Shown here piece after piece: positions 1 through 11,296 of a stretch of 64,000 nucleotides of DNA. The stretch is taken from positions 10,431,001 through 10,495,000 of the forward strand of contig CM067528.1 in the NCBI GenBank assembly GCA_034509925.1, given 5' to 3'. Numbering within the stretch: the first letter of the stretch is position 1; every line of letters starts with the position of its first letter. Source of the stretch: Hirudinaria manillensis. Taxonomy: Eukaryota; Annelida; Clitellata; Hirudinida; Hirudinidae. The notes below the pieces were generated by a model. The model ran no database searches, was not told the DNA's origin, and saw nothing but the letters and a program-made list of their open reading frames with translations. A program made the translations under genes and the position numbers.

Positions 1-162
1 AACATTAACAACAAACAAACAAAATAACGATAATAATAATTACCATAAGCAACATCAAAGCCAAACCAGTCCAAACTAATTGAAACAACGACAACAATCG
101 ACTCGTTGGCCAACAACAACAACTGAGAGCCAAACAACACCATGCAACAGTCACCTGCTCAC

Positions 163-317
163 AAAAGCCGCGACGGGTTCGATGGAAGTGACGTCCACGT
201 CGATGTTCTCGTCGACTGGATCGGCAGCTGAAGCGGGAAGCGGAGAGAGAAAGAAAGAAAAAAAAAGCCAAAATGAATCTGACAAACTCTCAATCCAATG
301 ATATGATGATGGAATGA

Positions 318-359
<42 letters not shown>

Positions 360-3042
360 GAAAGTTTTCCAAAATATAAACTGGATGGTGACTCGCACAG
401 GGGTCGCAAAGTTAGGCGAACTCTGACCTTTGACCTCCTGGACTTCCTTGTCCTCATCCTCGATGTCAAACTCCGACTCCCTCTCTTCGTACTCGACGTT
501 CTCGTCCAGCTCCTTGAAGTCGGGTGCAAAGGCGCTCCAGTTTTCCTGTGGAAAAACAAAGGTGAAGGTGACGAATCCTAAACGACGATTCCAAGATGTG
601 CCACGATCCTTTGTGGGAAGTTCACGTGAAGCTTTCTTACCACTTGATTCTGGGACCAGATGGACACCACTCCGCTCGAGATGGAGGCGATGATCGGCCG
701 GACCGGATGCCACTGGACGGAAGAAACGATGAGGTGTAAGAATCTCCCGAGAGATTAAGACTACGTATTTTTTGTATTACTTAATTATTTATTTATTCAA
801 TTAATTAAACATTTCCAATTCAATTCGTCAGACGTCCTTCGCGACGTGCCGACACACAAAAAAAAGCCATGGACTCACCACGACATCGAGGAGCATCTCT
901 CCCTTCGTTCCGAGGAGGAACTTCACCAGGTTCCCGCTGGCCTTTTCCCAGATGTAGAGGGAGTGCTGCCTTGCCGAGCCCGCCACGATGTACTCTCCGT
1001 CTCCGGAAAAGCAGCACTTCTTCCACAGGGACCTGGACGATGATAACTATGATGAAGAAGCCATACTCACGATGCCTTACAAATTAACTGTTGTAATTAT
1101 TAACATATAATATATATATATTATTATTATTTTTAATACTATTATGACAATGCAGTGACATCTTTGCAGTGAGTGAGTGATATGCTTAGTCATCACCATA
1201 ATCACTATAACCACCACTACTACCATCACCACTAGCACCATCATCATTGGTCATCATCGTAATCATCTCGAGGTTAGCACGAACTTATTGACGAGGTCTT
1301 GCAGCTTCTGGATGGGTTCCGGCTCTCCGTCCTTTCCACAGGCCAACACCTCTCCACTCTCGTACACTCGGATCATCCTGTCGGCAGAGTTGACCAGGAA
1401 GCAGCTTCAAACAAAGACATAATGAGGAGAATGACATAAAGGATGCAATTTTTAAAATAATAAAAGAAATTGTCAATAAGATAAAAGTAATTTTAAAAAA
1501 TTTGATTCATTCCTACTATACTTAAACCACAAAAAATATTACATCTCCATAAACATCACCACCAATGCCACTACTGGCACCACCACCACCACCAATGTCA
1601 TTACCACCATCACCAATGCCACTACCACCACCACCATAACAACAACACAGAGATATTGAATCACAACCTACTTTCCACGCCTGGAAAACTCAATGGACTT
1701 GAGTGAAGTCGTGCTGGAAGTCGATGTCGCGACTCTGAACGAGGCCTTCAGTTCCAGGGTTGTCGAGTCAAAGACCATGATCTGGAGTCGAACAAACACA
1801 AAGCTTTACGAGTACATGATTATCATTATTATTATAATTAATAAATTAATAATTTTTATTATCAATTAATTATCATTAATTAATTAATTAATAATAATGG
1901 TAATCTATAATAATAAGGATAATTATCATCACTTCATTGCCACATCTCTTGAACTCAGATCTTGTATATATACAAATGGACGATGTTTATATTTCTCTTC
2001 AGTAATTAATTTGTTAAAAACCAAGTGTTATCAAAATGCTTATCATCAAAAAGTACCTTTCCTTTGGCATTCCCAGTGAATATGTGATCACCTCTTCGAT
2101 CGAATGATGCGCAAATGTTCAGGTCACCCTTAAAAAACAACAACAACAACAACGTGTGTTGTGCTTAGACGTGATTTATTTCCAATAAAAAAAAATAAAA
2201 CAAAACGATTAGCTAATAATAATAATAATAAATAATAATAATAAGCATGGCAATCTGATTTACATAAATGCGAGCTAGGAAGGGAAGTTAAAATTAGAAT
2301 CGCACAAACAACAACAACGAAAAGATCTCACGTCGTCATCGACGGGAATGACGTTGTGTGACTTCTCGACGTCCATCAGGACGGCCGCATGTCGCATGGG
2401 AGTCACCAGGAAGATTTTACTGCAACAAGAGTCGTGTCGTGGCGTCGTGCAAATTTAAGGATTTATGGGAATATTACGACTTATTGAAATATATTCTCGA
2501 TGAGATATATTTTTTTTGAGTCTATCTAGTTTTTTTTGTTTTAAAAAATATTAACGGCATAATTTTTAATTAAAATAATAATCAAATCAGTATTAATGTG
2601 ACAAAATTAATCAGTCCTAAAAAATTTCAATCTACAACTTCCAACAACAACAAAATGGAATGTCTAAAAAACACAACAATAACTCTTTCTACTCAAAATA
2701 CTGAAAACATTACAAAACTAAAAACATTAAAGAAACAACAACAACGACAACAACTCACTCATCTCTCGGATGAAACTGAACTTTGAGTACCGGAGACGGG
2801 AACCTGTAGGTGTGGTCGCAGTCTCCGTTAAAAACATCCCAAATGGAAACCGTGCAATCGGTTGCAGCACTCAGCAGTTTGTGTCCAGTTCTGCTCCAAC
2901 TTAAGATGAACGGCAATAAATTAACTCGAGTCTCAACGTTCGATAGGTTTCAATGTGTTAATGGTTATTGTACAGGAATTGCAGTTCGTGTAAGAATATC
3001 CGCTAACATCAACACGAGTATAATTGAATTACATGTGTCAAG

Positions 3043-3077
<35 letters not shown>

Positions 3078-3739
3078 TTTGTGTTATTTTAATTTGCTTT
3101 ATGACAAAATTTCCAATATGAAAAAGGTTTAGACGACAAGATATTTAGTTGAAAACAGGCAAATATTATAAAAGCATAAACCTAAATGAATTAAATTTCA
3201 ACTAATTAGTAATTTTACACAATAAATAAATAAATGGGAATTAACTTCCAAATGTTTTCCAAATATGCCACAAGTCATAAAAAAAAAGCTGACCAACCTA
3301 AGCGAGCAGACGGGGTGAATGTGAGCACTGATAATTTTTGCAATGCCACGAGTCAGAAAATCCCAGATGACGATACGACCATCATTGCAACCAACTGACA
3401 ATAGTGTACCTCTCCTGTTGAAGGCACAAGTGACTGCCATGCTAACACAATCCAGGACTCCATCAAAATCCTACAGTAACATTCCCCAAATGCGTAACGT
3501 CATTTTAATTTAATATTATTTCTTTTTCTTGAAGCAATTAGAAACATGTAAAGAGCCATGTTTAATATATTTGTAGCCGCTCACTTCTGGATAGTTTTGT
3601 CCAAATGACTCTGGAAAAGAAATGATGACATATTTAAAAGTAAAAATACATAATATCCTCAAAAGTTCATCAACAATAAACACAATTATGTCGTATTATA
3701 TGTACAAAAGCAGACAATACCGAGCAATTCCAGATTCAT
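163..3739 (-). CDS. RBBP5: RBBP5, WD40 core subunit of SET1/MLL (COMPASS) H3K4 methyltransferase complexes; 3' part off the window
   Basis: Coding exons on the minus strand, in reading order: 3739-3721, 3610-3585, 3470-3298, 2899-2759, 2419-2332, 2128-2057, 1781-1672, 1404-1285, 1032-879, 712-641, 545-428, 227-163. All are bounded by GT-AG and phases join without a break, giving 386 codons. The start reads MNLELLESFGQNYPE, as in animal RBBP5, and the family block CNDGRIVIWDFLTRGIAKII follows at about residue 30. WD40 blades run to about residue 325. The acidic hinge NVEYEERESEFDIEDEDK (about 341-358) corresponds to the known ASH2L-binding segment, and DVDVTSIEPVAAF (about 374-386) to the WDR5-binding motif. 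In the nucleus RBBP5 with ASH2L, WDR5 and DPY30 stimulates SET1/MLL enzymes. Human RBBP5 is 538 residues, so the basic C-terminal tail lies beyond the left edge after the donor at 162. Introns are short with little repeat content. Confidence 0.97.
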
Positions 3740-4226
3740 TTTGCAAAACACGATTATCGTTCACGGTTGTTATTGTAATTGACTAATTAATATTTGAATT
3801 TTAAGCGCCTCAAACTTAATTTTAAACCATATTATTTCCAGCTAAGACCGAGCAAAGCAAAATCATTTGAACACAATTCATAGATTCTAATAAGATGTGA
3901 AGGAAGATGCTTTTAATTGTTACAATTAATATATACATATATATATATACTAGTTTTTGCATGGCAATTTAAAATGATTCTAGTGAATATGATAAATAAC
4001 TAGATTATTTTTTATAAACTTTTAGAGGCTTTAATCAAAATGTCGAGTTTGACATAAAACGATGTAAAGTAAAACATTCAAATGATAAATGACTAGTTTT
4101 TTTAAATAATTTTTTTTAAAACTATAACCAAAATGTCGAGTTTAGTAAGTAAAGTAAAGTAAAACGTTCAAATGTCTAAGAACTTTTCAACTTTTCAACT
4201 TTTGTGTATGTTTGTTATCTTTCAGC
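3740..4226. promoter_or_regulatory. Shared divergent promoter region of RBBP5 and RXYLT1
   Basis: The start codons of RBBP5 (minus, 3739) and the RXYLT1-like gene (plus, 4227) are 487 bp apart and face away from each other, so any core promoters and 5' UTRs must lie here. The stretch is AT-rich, has a TATATATA run near 3932-3950 and holds an imperfect tandem duplication (about 3988-4080 and 4081-4173) in which AAAATGTCGAGTTT and GTAAAGTAAAAC are repeated. No CpG island or clear CCAAT box was seen. Function is inferred from gene order only. Confidence 0.6.
3988..4173. repeat. Imperfect tandem duplication (2 x about 92 bp) in the divergent promoter
   Basis: Copy 1 runs from TGATAAATAACTAG through AAAATGTCGAGTTT to GTAAAGTAAAACATTCAAATG-like sequence. 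Copy 2 repeats the same order with TGATAAATGACTAG, AAAATGTCGAGTTT and GTAAAGTAAAACGTTCAAA. The T-rich middles have drifted more than the ends. Confidence 0.7.
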
Positions 4227-7200
4227 ATGAAGTTGCTAAGGAAGGAACTCCGTATATGCTTTGTCGCTTACTTTTTTATTCTTTTTGTCTTGTTTTCCTT
4301 GAACGAGTTCAACCAGAGAAATAACTCATGTGAGTTTGTATGATAGCGGCACCTGACAATGCCCTAATTTGGTTCATTTGTACAGATTTTGGCAATTTCA
4401 TTGTTAAACGTCCTACTCCTATTATTACTGTGGAACGCAAAATTGAATCAGAAGTTCTAAAAGTCAGGTATAATGTCGCGATATGGGGCGACATGAAAAT
4501 AGGTAGGACTTTTGTTTGGACTTCAAATCTTTCAAATTTTCCTAATTCCACAAATGAGGCTTGACATCTGTTACATTAACTTACATTTTAGCTAGATATT
4601 TATGGTTTGATATCTTGGGTGCTGGAAAGAAGGAGGATTATCAAATTGAAAACTTTTCTTTTAGGTGAGAAATTAACAATTAATTTGTTTTAAGTTATAT
4701 ATCAAAGTAAAAATAATTGTTGTATTACACCTTACTACAACACTTGCAGTTACAATAGATTTTGTACAATAATAATAGTAATATAAGATTTAAAATACTG
4801 TTAAAATTATAATTTTCTAATTAAACTCTCAACTGAAAGACTTTTATTTTATTATTTCTCCTTTTGATTTGTTGGTGTGGTACCATATTCATTGATATGA
4901 TATTATGATGATGTTTCAAACAAGGCATAGTTAGACTTATTAATGTTACAATTGAAGATGGTGGGTGTCATAATCATATATATACAGTGCGCGTCATAAA
5001 GATAGGACTGGTACTAGAATCACAAGTTTTCTGTCTCTATCTTTAAAATTACCGGTAAACTTCGTTCAAAATGCTGATTTTAGCGATCACAAAAGAGTAA
5101 TTAATTAGTATTCAATAAAAATTAAGACTAAAATTTGAATATTGATGAGAATCCACCAAGAAACACTTTTGATGTTGTTTCTCGGAGTTTCCGCAACGGA
5201 GCGTGGGGTCTCTTCTGTTGAGGAAAAAAATTTGTATTACAGGTTTCACAAAAGTTCATTAACATAATAAGACTCTTTATATATTACTTGATGTCCGTAA
5301 CATGTTTATAGAATAAAATATCGATAGGTAACATTATTATTGATGGGTTTAGGAAAGCAACTTAGTGATATTGAAAGAGGACAAATTCTTGCCTTTAAAG
5401 ACTTGAATTTGTCAATTTTTGAAATTTCTAGGAGGATGAATCGCTCTAGAAATGTTATTAGTCGTTTTTTAAGCGATCCTCAAAATTATGGAACGATTTG
5501 TTCCCCTGGAAGACCAAAAAAACTGGATGAACGTCAGAGAAGAGTCATTCTTCACAAAGCTTCCAAGGGGCTCAGTTCAACAAAGGAACTAAAAAATAGC
5601 TTAAACCTAAATGTCAGTAGATCGACAATATTGAGATATCTCCATGGAAGTGGTTTTCTAAAGTTTGTTAAGCGTCAGCACAAGCCGCTTCTGGCGGAGG
5701 CCCACAAGAAGTTCCGACTGAACTGGGCAAAGGAGATGCTGGATTTGGACACCAACTGGAAGTCCGTTATTTTTCAGATGAAAAAAAATTTAACTTGGAT
5801 GGTCCAGATGGATTCAAATTTCATTGGCATGATGTCAGAAAATGCAAAAACTCATTTTTTAAAAGAAATTTTGGAGGTGGCTCAGTGATGGTCTGGGCTG
5901 CCATTTCCTCTCGAGGTTCTTCAGAACTTGTGTTCTTAGAGGGGAATCAAAACTCTGCCAAATATTTTGAAACTCTGGACCATCATTTGTTCACATTATG
6001 TGACAAATTTGGAAATGAAAGGGTGATCTTCCAGCATGACAATGCCCCTCTACACACGGCAAAATCAACCAAACCTTTTTTCCAGGAAAGGAATTTGGAG
6101 GTTCTCAAGTGGCCATCTTGCTCCCCAGACTTGAACCTCATCGAAAACGTGTGGGGATTGCTTGCCAGGAAAATATATTGTAATGGCAAACAATATTCCA
6201 GCGTTCAAGAGCTGAAAGACTTTTTGGAAAAGGCCTGGAAAGAGCTGGACGAAGACTGCCTAAAATCTTTCCTGGATTCATTAAAAAACAGAATTAAAGA
6301 GGTAATTATGAAGAAAGGAGACAAAACTCATTATTGACTTTCATATAAATCATAATTTAAAAGTTTAAATCCAATAAATTTGAAAATTTATGCTCCGCAG
6401 TGTTCTTCGTTGATGTGTGCAATTTCGGGGATTTCCAGTGTTTTGCTAAATTCTCACAAAATATTTATTTTTGCACAATAAATTTGATAAATCTGTAAAT
6501 GTAACGTGTTTTACTATATCATATAAAAAATTGTTTACATAACTCCACTACTTGGAATGATATCATCAAAATATGCACCTGTCCTATCTTTATGACTCAC
6601 ACTGTACATATATATAGAGCCAGCCAGCCACACATATGCATATAGCCAATATATCCACCCAAACAACCACATATATACACCCACACATATACCCAACAGG
6701 CCATATATATATATATATATGTTGTTACATGTTAGGTTTGCATTGAACACCAGTGGAATGTCTGGGAACAAGGTTCTCGTATTGGTTGGCAATGGTCGCT
6801 CTGAAGCAAACATTGCAAAACTGAGGGATATTCTAGGTTATTTGATGGGAAACAAAAGCAAAGTTAGAAAATATTTCTGAAGAATTTGGATTTAATTAAA
6901 TAAGTAAAGCAAATAAAAAAACAAACCCCAGCTGGTGTGGAATGAAAAGTTCATATATTTTTGTTACAGGTTAAGTTAATTAATTAAGAAATTAATTAAA
7001 ATAAAATTACAATATGTGTAATTCAAAGGTCATTGGATGACCCTTCATTTTGTTTAGAGAAATAAATTAAAATTAATAAAATTACCAAAATCAAAACTTT
7101 TCGAATTGAGTCGATCATTTTACGACTAAATGGACATTTAACTGGTCCTCAAATGGTTATGCTCGACCTGATTCGTTTTATCGAAAATGAAAATGAAAAT

Positions 7201-8882
7201 TGAAAATCCAAAAATTTCCTGAAAATGCAGCTCAGAGACGAGCTCAAAGCGCGCATGTTAGACCAGCTCTTCCTTGGCGGGTGGTCAAAACTCATCCTAC
7301 TCATGATTGGCCACGAACTGTGCAAGAACGACTGGCTCAAAGAATATCTCGGTAACAAGTCAAGAAATCTGAAGGCCGTATTCGTGACGTACGACGCCCT
7401 GGAAATATCCAAACGCCCGGATACCTTCTTCCGCTGGCCTCTCGGCGTAGCCTCGTGAGTTTGCGTCATTGATAGGTTGACTTTAATTGTTAATGATTAT
7501 CTGAAAACTGAATTTTGTGTCGTTGCAGTCGTTTGTTAATTGTCAAAAATAAATGCTAAAAAATAAATAAATAAATTGACAAAGATAAATTGCTGTAAAT
7601 TGCTTTGGTATTTTAATCTTGGGATCTAAAATTTCGGAATTTATTAAAATTGCTGAAAATACTGATTTTAATTGTCAATGCTCCTCTTTTTTTTATATTT
7701 TGCAACACATTGACGAAGCTTTAACGTGATTGGTCAATCATAAACAATCAAACCAGTAGTCGTCTGCCAGGTATCGACACTTCCCGCCTCTGAATTCCAT
7801 CAATTTGGACCTGAACTTTAGGCGTCCTTACTTCTGCAACTTCGTGGGGACCGTTTATAAGTCCTCGTCGAGACAGGATCTCGTCAAGAGTCTCGGAGGG
7901 AACCCAGACTCCGGAAAAGCTCCGCCGTGCTTGCTGAGCACAAGGGATAAGTGAGTCGATGATGATGACGATGATGGTGATGGCGGTGGCATTGTCCGAT
8001 ATTATTTGTGATTCATTAAACACGATGATGTTCATTTTGATGACACAGGCTGGCTTTGGCAAAAAATTGATTGTGTATTTTATCTGCACTAGATAAACTC
8101 AATTGATATGACGACGTGATTTTCACATCTACGTACAGATAAATCTTCGATAACAAAATCCTTCTTTTATTAATTCACATTAAGAATGTAAATTATCATT
8201 TTACTTTTAATTTCTCCCCTTGCAAAGCTGGTCGACCCACGAGTCCCGAGAGAAGGCGTTCCATTACCACTACATTCTCAAGAATAGCGACTTCACGCTC
8301 TGCCCGGTCGGCCTGAACGAGGAGACGTACCGGATCTACGAGGCCTTCTCCATGGGTTCCATTCCGATCATCGAGGATCACCCTCCCTCCTTCGTGGCAG
8401 ACGAGCATGCCCGGCTGGTCAACCACTGCTACTCGCCTCGGCACCCTTCGAACTCGGATGCAATTCGAGACGACCTCGATCCTCTCCTGGGCTTCGTTCC
8501 CTTCGCGAATGAAAATCGCAAATTCAACGACTTCCTCTCGGAGTCGGGGAGTTATTTCTACGACTACGCCGGCGACGGCGGAGTGTTCTCGGTCGCCGGT
8601 TTCAAGCGTCGTCATCCGAACGACTGGAATTCGACCGTCAATCGATGGCTCGGCTGCTGCCATCGCTTTTTGAAGAAACACGGGGCCCCGGTGCTCTTCG
8701 CCGAGAGGATCACTCGAGATCTCGTGGAGAAATTGAGAAAAGAGTTGACCAGAGAAGATATTCTGACCTGGAGAAAGCTCGTGGTTGCTTGGTATCAAGT
8801 CTTCAGGCTGCAGATCAGGGATCTTTTCTTGGACGTCATCAATCACGTGTTGAAACCGGGGGACGCCTGGCCTCTCGTTTGA
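4227..8882 (+). CDS. RXYLT1: RXYLT1/TMEM5-like ribitol-5-phosphate xylosyltransferase
   Basis: Exons: 4227-4329, 4386-4502, 4592-4664, 6736-6836, about 7238-7454, 7771-7950, 8228-8882; phases join for 481 residues (human is 443). The protein is a type II membrane protein: a short basic N-terminus, one hydrophobic segment at about residues 9-25 (VAYFFILFVLF), then a lumenal domain. Family blocks are clear: HELCKNDWL then RWPLGVAS YRHFP across the 7454/7771 junction, RRPYFCNFVGTVYKSSSRQ, and FTLCPVGLNEETYRIYEAFS followed by GSIPIIED. In animals the enzyme adds xylose to ribitol-5-phosphate in the Golgi while the O-mannosyl matriglycan of dystroglycan is built. The 5' edge of exon 5 is the least certain: position 7238 keeps phase, while the stronger acceptor at 7230 would not. 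Intron 3 holds a Tc3-like element in the same orientation. AATAAA runs near 9178-9200 could serve as poly(A) signals. Confidence 0.93.
4985..6604 (+). mobile_element. Tc3-like Tc1/mariner DNA transposon, almost complete
   Basis: A 1620-bp element flanked by TA dinucleotides (4983-4984 and 6605-6606), the Tc1/mariner target duplication. The left end CAGTGCGCGTCATAAAG and the inverted right end CAGTGTGAGTCATAAAG begin 28-bp terminal inverted repeats with three mismatches. The single transposase gene lies between them on the plus strand, with AATAAA near 6372 after its stop. It sits in intron 3 of the RXYLT1-like gene and is presumably removed by splicing. The TIRs are far shorter than the roughly 460-bp repeats of C. 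elegans Tc3, although the protein is closest to Tc3. Confidence 0.95.
5340..6337 (+). pseudogene. Tc3-like transposase, one frameshift
   Basis: The N-terminal part (5340 to about 5778) has two helix-turn-helix segments (LSIFEISRRMNRSRNVISRF and STILRYLHGSGF) joined by a GRPKK AT-hook-like linker, the bipartite DNA-binding region of Tc1/mariner enzymes. The catalytic part continues in the next frame to the stop at 6337. DDE residues are present: the Asp in SDEKKFNLDGPDG, the Asp in QHDNAPLHTA, and the Glu in PDLNLIENVWG, with exactly 34 residues between the last two (DD34E). The frames part at about 5779-5783, where a T run before CAGATG is one base short, moving the first catalytic Asp out of frame. 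No other disabling change was seen, so the copy is young or the lost base is a homopolymer sequencing error. Confidence 0.93.
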
Positions 8883-9960
8883 TTCGTCGGACTTTTGCCT
8901 CGTGGATTTCCACTCGATAGTCTTTGGAATCTTTGCCACATCATGTTCCCGTCGATACGTCAAAATCGATTGTCTGGCACTTGTGGCAGCCATTGCTGGC
9001 AGTTACTGCCATTGAGGGTCAATCTTGGTGTCTGTTAATGCTAAGCTAAGTCATGGTCAAGGGTCACCTTCTTAAATTACAAGCTGTTTTGAATATTTTT
9101 GTTGATTCGCGAATGTGATTTAATGAGGCATTAGTCAAACAGGTGGTAATTGGTATATTACATGATTAATTTTTAAGAATAAATAAATAAATTAATAAAA
9201 TGGGATGCCATTTGTTGCTGAAGTATTAGATAAGAGTTCTTTTTAAGGCAATGAAAAATAAAAATTATTTATTATTTGTTCCTCTTTTCAGATGCTTTTG
9301 TAAATCAGAGGGGAAAAGATGGATTTGAAGTTGGCAACATTTCATAAGATGGTACAAAATGAGTCGAAATTATTTTCTAGAAATTAAATTTAATAGAAAA
9401 GTCTCGGAATAGAAGCTGTTTTTGTTTTGACAAGTGCATTGTTTAGGGCAGCACGGGCCACCGTCAGTTTACGATTCCTGTCGAGATGGATTTTAATGGC
9501 CCGTTGCGACGATTAAATTAGATTAAGCAGTTGTTTATGAAACAATAAGAATTTTAAGCAATCCTTAAGAGCTTTATATTCTTTAAATTTTCTTTATCGC
9601 TCCGAGCAGATGCTCCTGCCTGACCCTAAGAGTTCACAAAGATGAATAAAAAATTCACAAATGAAAACTTCGGGCCTTCCAGTCATATTGTGCTTTATCG
9701 TTTGAGGAGCTGTCTGCCCATAAAACTGATTTATGGCTAGGGACATTTCGGAATATGTATGGCGGATACAACAGTTGCTCTAGTTACATTAGCTTTGGAA
9801 ATAAACTCAGTTAATAATAAACTTAAAAATAAAACTTGAAGATAAAGTTAATAACAAAAATTATGCGAACTTAAAGGTGAATTGTAAAGCTAAAACATCC
9901 ACTGGTCCGCCATTGGAGTAACTGGTCGTTGAATTGCTGCTGCTGTCACCGTTCCTAATA

Positions 9961-10066
9961 GAGACCTGCAAGGGCCGGCTCGACCCGCTGAAGACCGCCG
10001 GATCTTACCTAACTTTCACATTTAGCGGGCCGGGCTTGGACTAAAAATTCGGCCCTTGTAGGTCTC
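9961..10066. repeat. GC-rich imperfect foldback
   Basis: Outer arms GAGACCTGCAAGGGCCG (9961-9977) and CGGCCCTTGTAGGTCTC (10050-10066) are inverted repeats with one mismatch. Inner pieces GACCCGCTGAA and TTTAGCGGGCC pair at 9 of 11 positions, but the spacing between inner and outer stems is unequal (4 versus 19 nt). Flanks show no clear target duplication. It could be a small foldback element or a transcribed hairpin. Confidence 0.6.
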
Positions 10067-11013
10067 AAGATCCAATCAGACGAGGACAAACTTCACCATT
10101 AACCAACAAAATAAAAACTGCATCAGTTATTAAAGTAGCGTCCATCTGGAATTTGTCCTGTTTACGTTCACTTTACATATCTTTAAATTGCATTAATAAT
10201 ATTATATCAGTCACAATAATAGCAATCATAATTATCATCATCCAAATGTGATTCTCAGAAGTCTATTTAAAGCGTAATTCATTCTCCTGCTTTTCTTTTT
10301 AATTTGGATTCTTCTCGAAACAGAAATAATAGCCATTATTTCGTTGCATTTTGGCTCTTTATGGATGTAGATTTGATGTCATTATTGTAGTTGTCGCCAT
10401 ATTTTTTCGACTTTTGCGGGTCAAAAGACAATCGGTATGAACGATAGGCAGTGAGGTAGCGGAGTCTTTGAATGAAATCCAAATAGAGTGACATTAGAAA
10501 GAGAGAAGGAATTGAAATTCTGATGAAACAATGTCAACGTGCTCAATTAACTATGAATTTGAAGCTTTCAAAACTTGAATTTCAAGCTTCAAAGAAAAGA
10601 AAAAGTGATGGAATTAGTTATGTTTTAGCATCGCCTTCTGAGGAATTTTGCTTTTCTTTGTAGTTTTAATATCTTGTTTTATGCATTCTTGAACATTTTT
10701 TTGATGGAAAAATTCGGAATTCATGACCAAGGTAATTGATTTAAGGCAAATTTAAGCATCAAAAATGACTTTTTCAGGGCTTTTATGGCATCTACTGTAA
10801 CAAAATGAATGCTACCACGAAAGGTCATTGAATTTGCAATGAATACAATTTTAATAGCGGAAATGGCAGGCTAGACTTTCGGCAGAATGATTTCAAAAGA
10901 AGACTTTGCTTTAAAGTTTCACGAACAAAAAAATGATTTTACAGAATTTATTTCTTAGAAACGCCACGTGACAAAAGGTCCAATAATCTCTTGATCCAGA
11001 CTTAGGGTACCGG

Positions 11014-11296
11014 ATGGCCGGGTTTTTTCCCTGTTCGCAGGAATTTTACGACATCCTGAAACTGCTTCTGTCGAGACAATGTAAATGGGAGCTGGAGTTC
11101 CGGTGAGTGGTATAAAAAATCATTATTGCACACGTGAGGAATATTTCTGCATTCTACTCTCTATTTAACTGGTATTTCCAGGCATGCATCGAAGCATTGG
11201 GAATCGGTTTCGATGACAGCTTTTGTCCAAAATTGTGACACCTTTATCGAAATTCTCCCTTATTTCGTCTCCCGATTGAGGCGCTTGAAATTTTGA
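11014..11296 (+). CDS. Candidate small two-exon gene or orphan 3' exons, unrecognised
   Basis: Exon 11014-11102 (or 11041-11102, since 11021-11040 is a strong polypyrimidine-CAG acceptor) joins exon 11182-11296 over a 79-nt intron with a GTGAGT donor and TTTCCAG acceptor. Phases match and the frame ends at TGA 11294-11296. If ATG 11014 is the start, the product is 67 residues beginning MAGFFPCSQEFYDILKLL and ending FIEILPYFVSRLRRLKF: amphipathic, basic at the C-terminus, no signal or membrane segment. Codon use is less AT-rich than the surroundings and resembles the real exons in this window. I do not recognise the protein. It may be the tail of a gene whose 5' exons I could not find, or a decayed fragment. 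Confidence 0.35.

Noticed and set aside
8196..8993. 265-codon open frame on the minus strand
   Set aside because: Exactly antisense to RXYLT1 exon 7, whose plus-strand translation matches the family; the minus frame is a by-product of its codon use.
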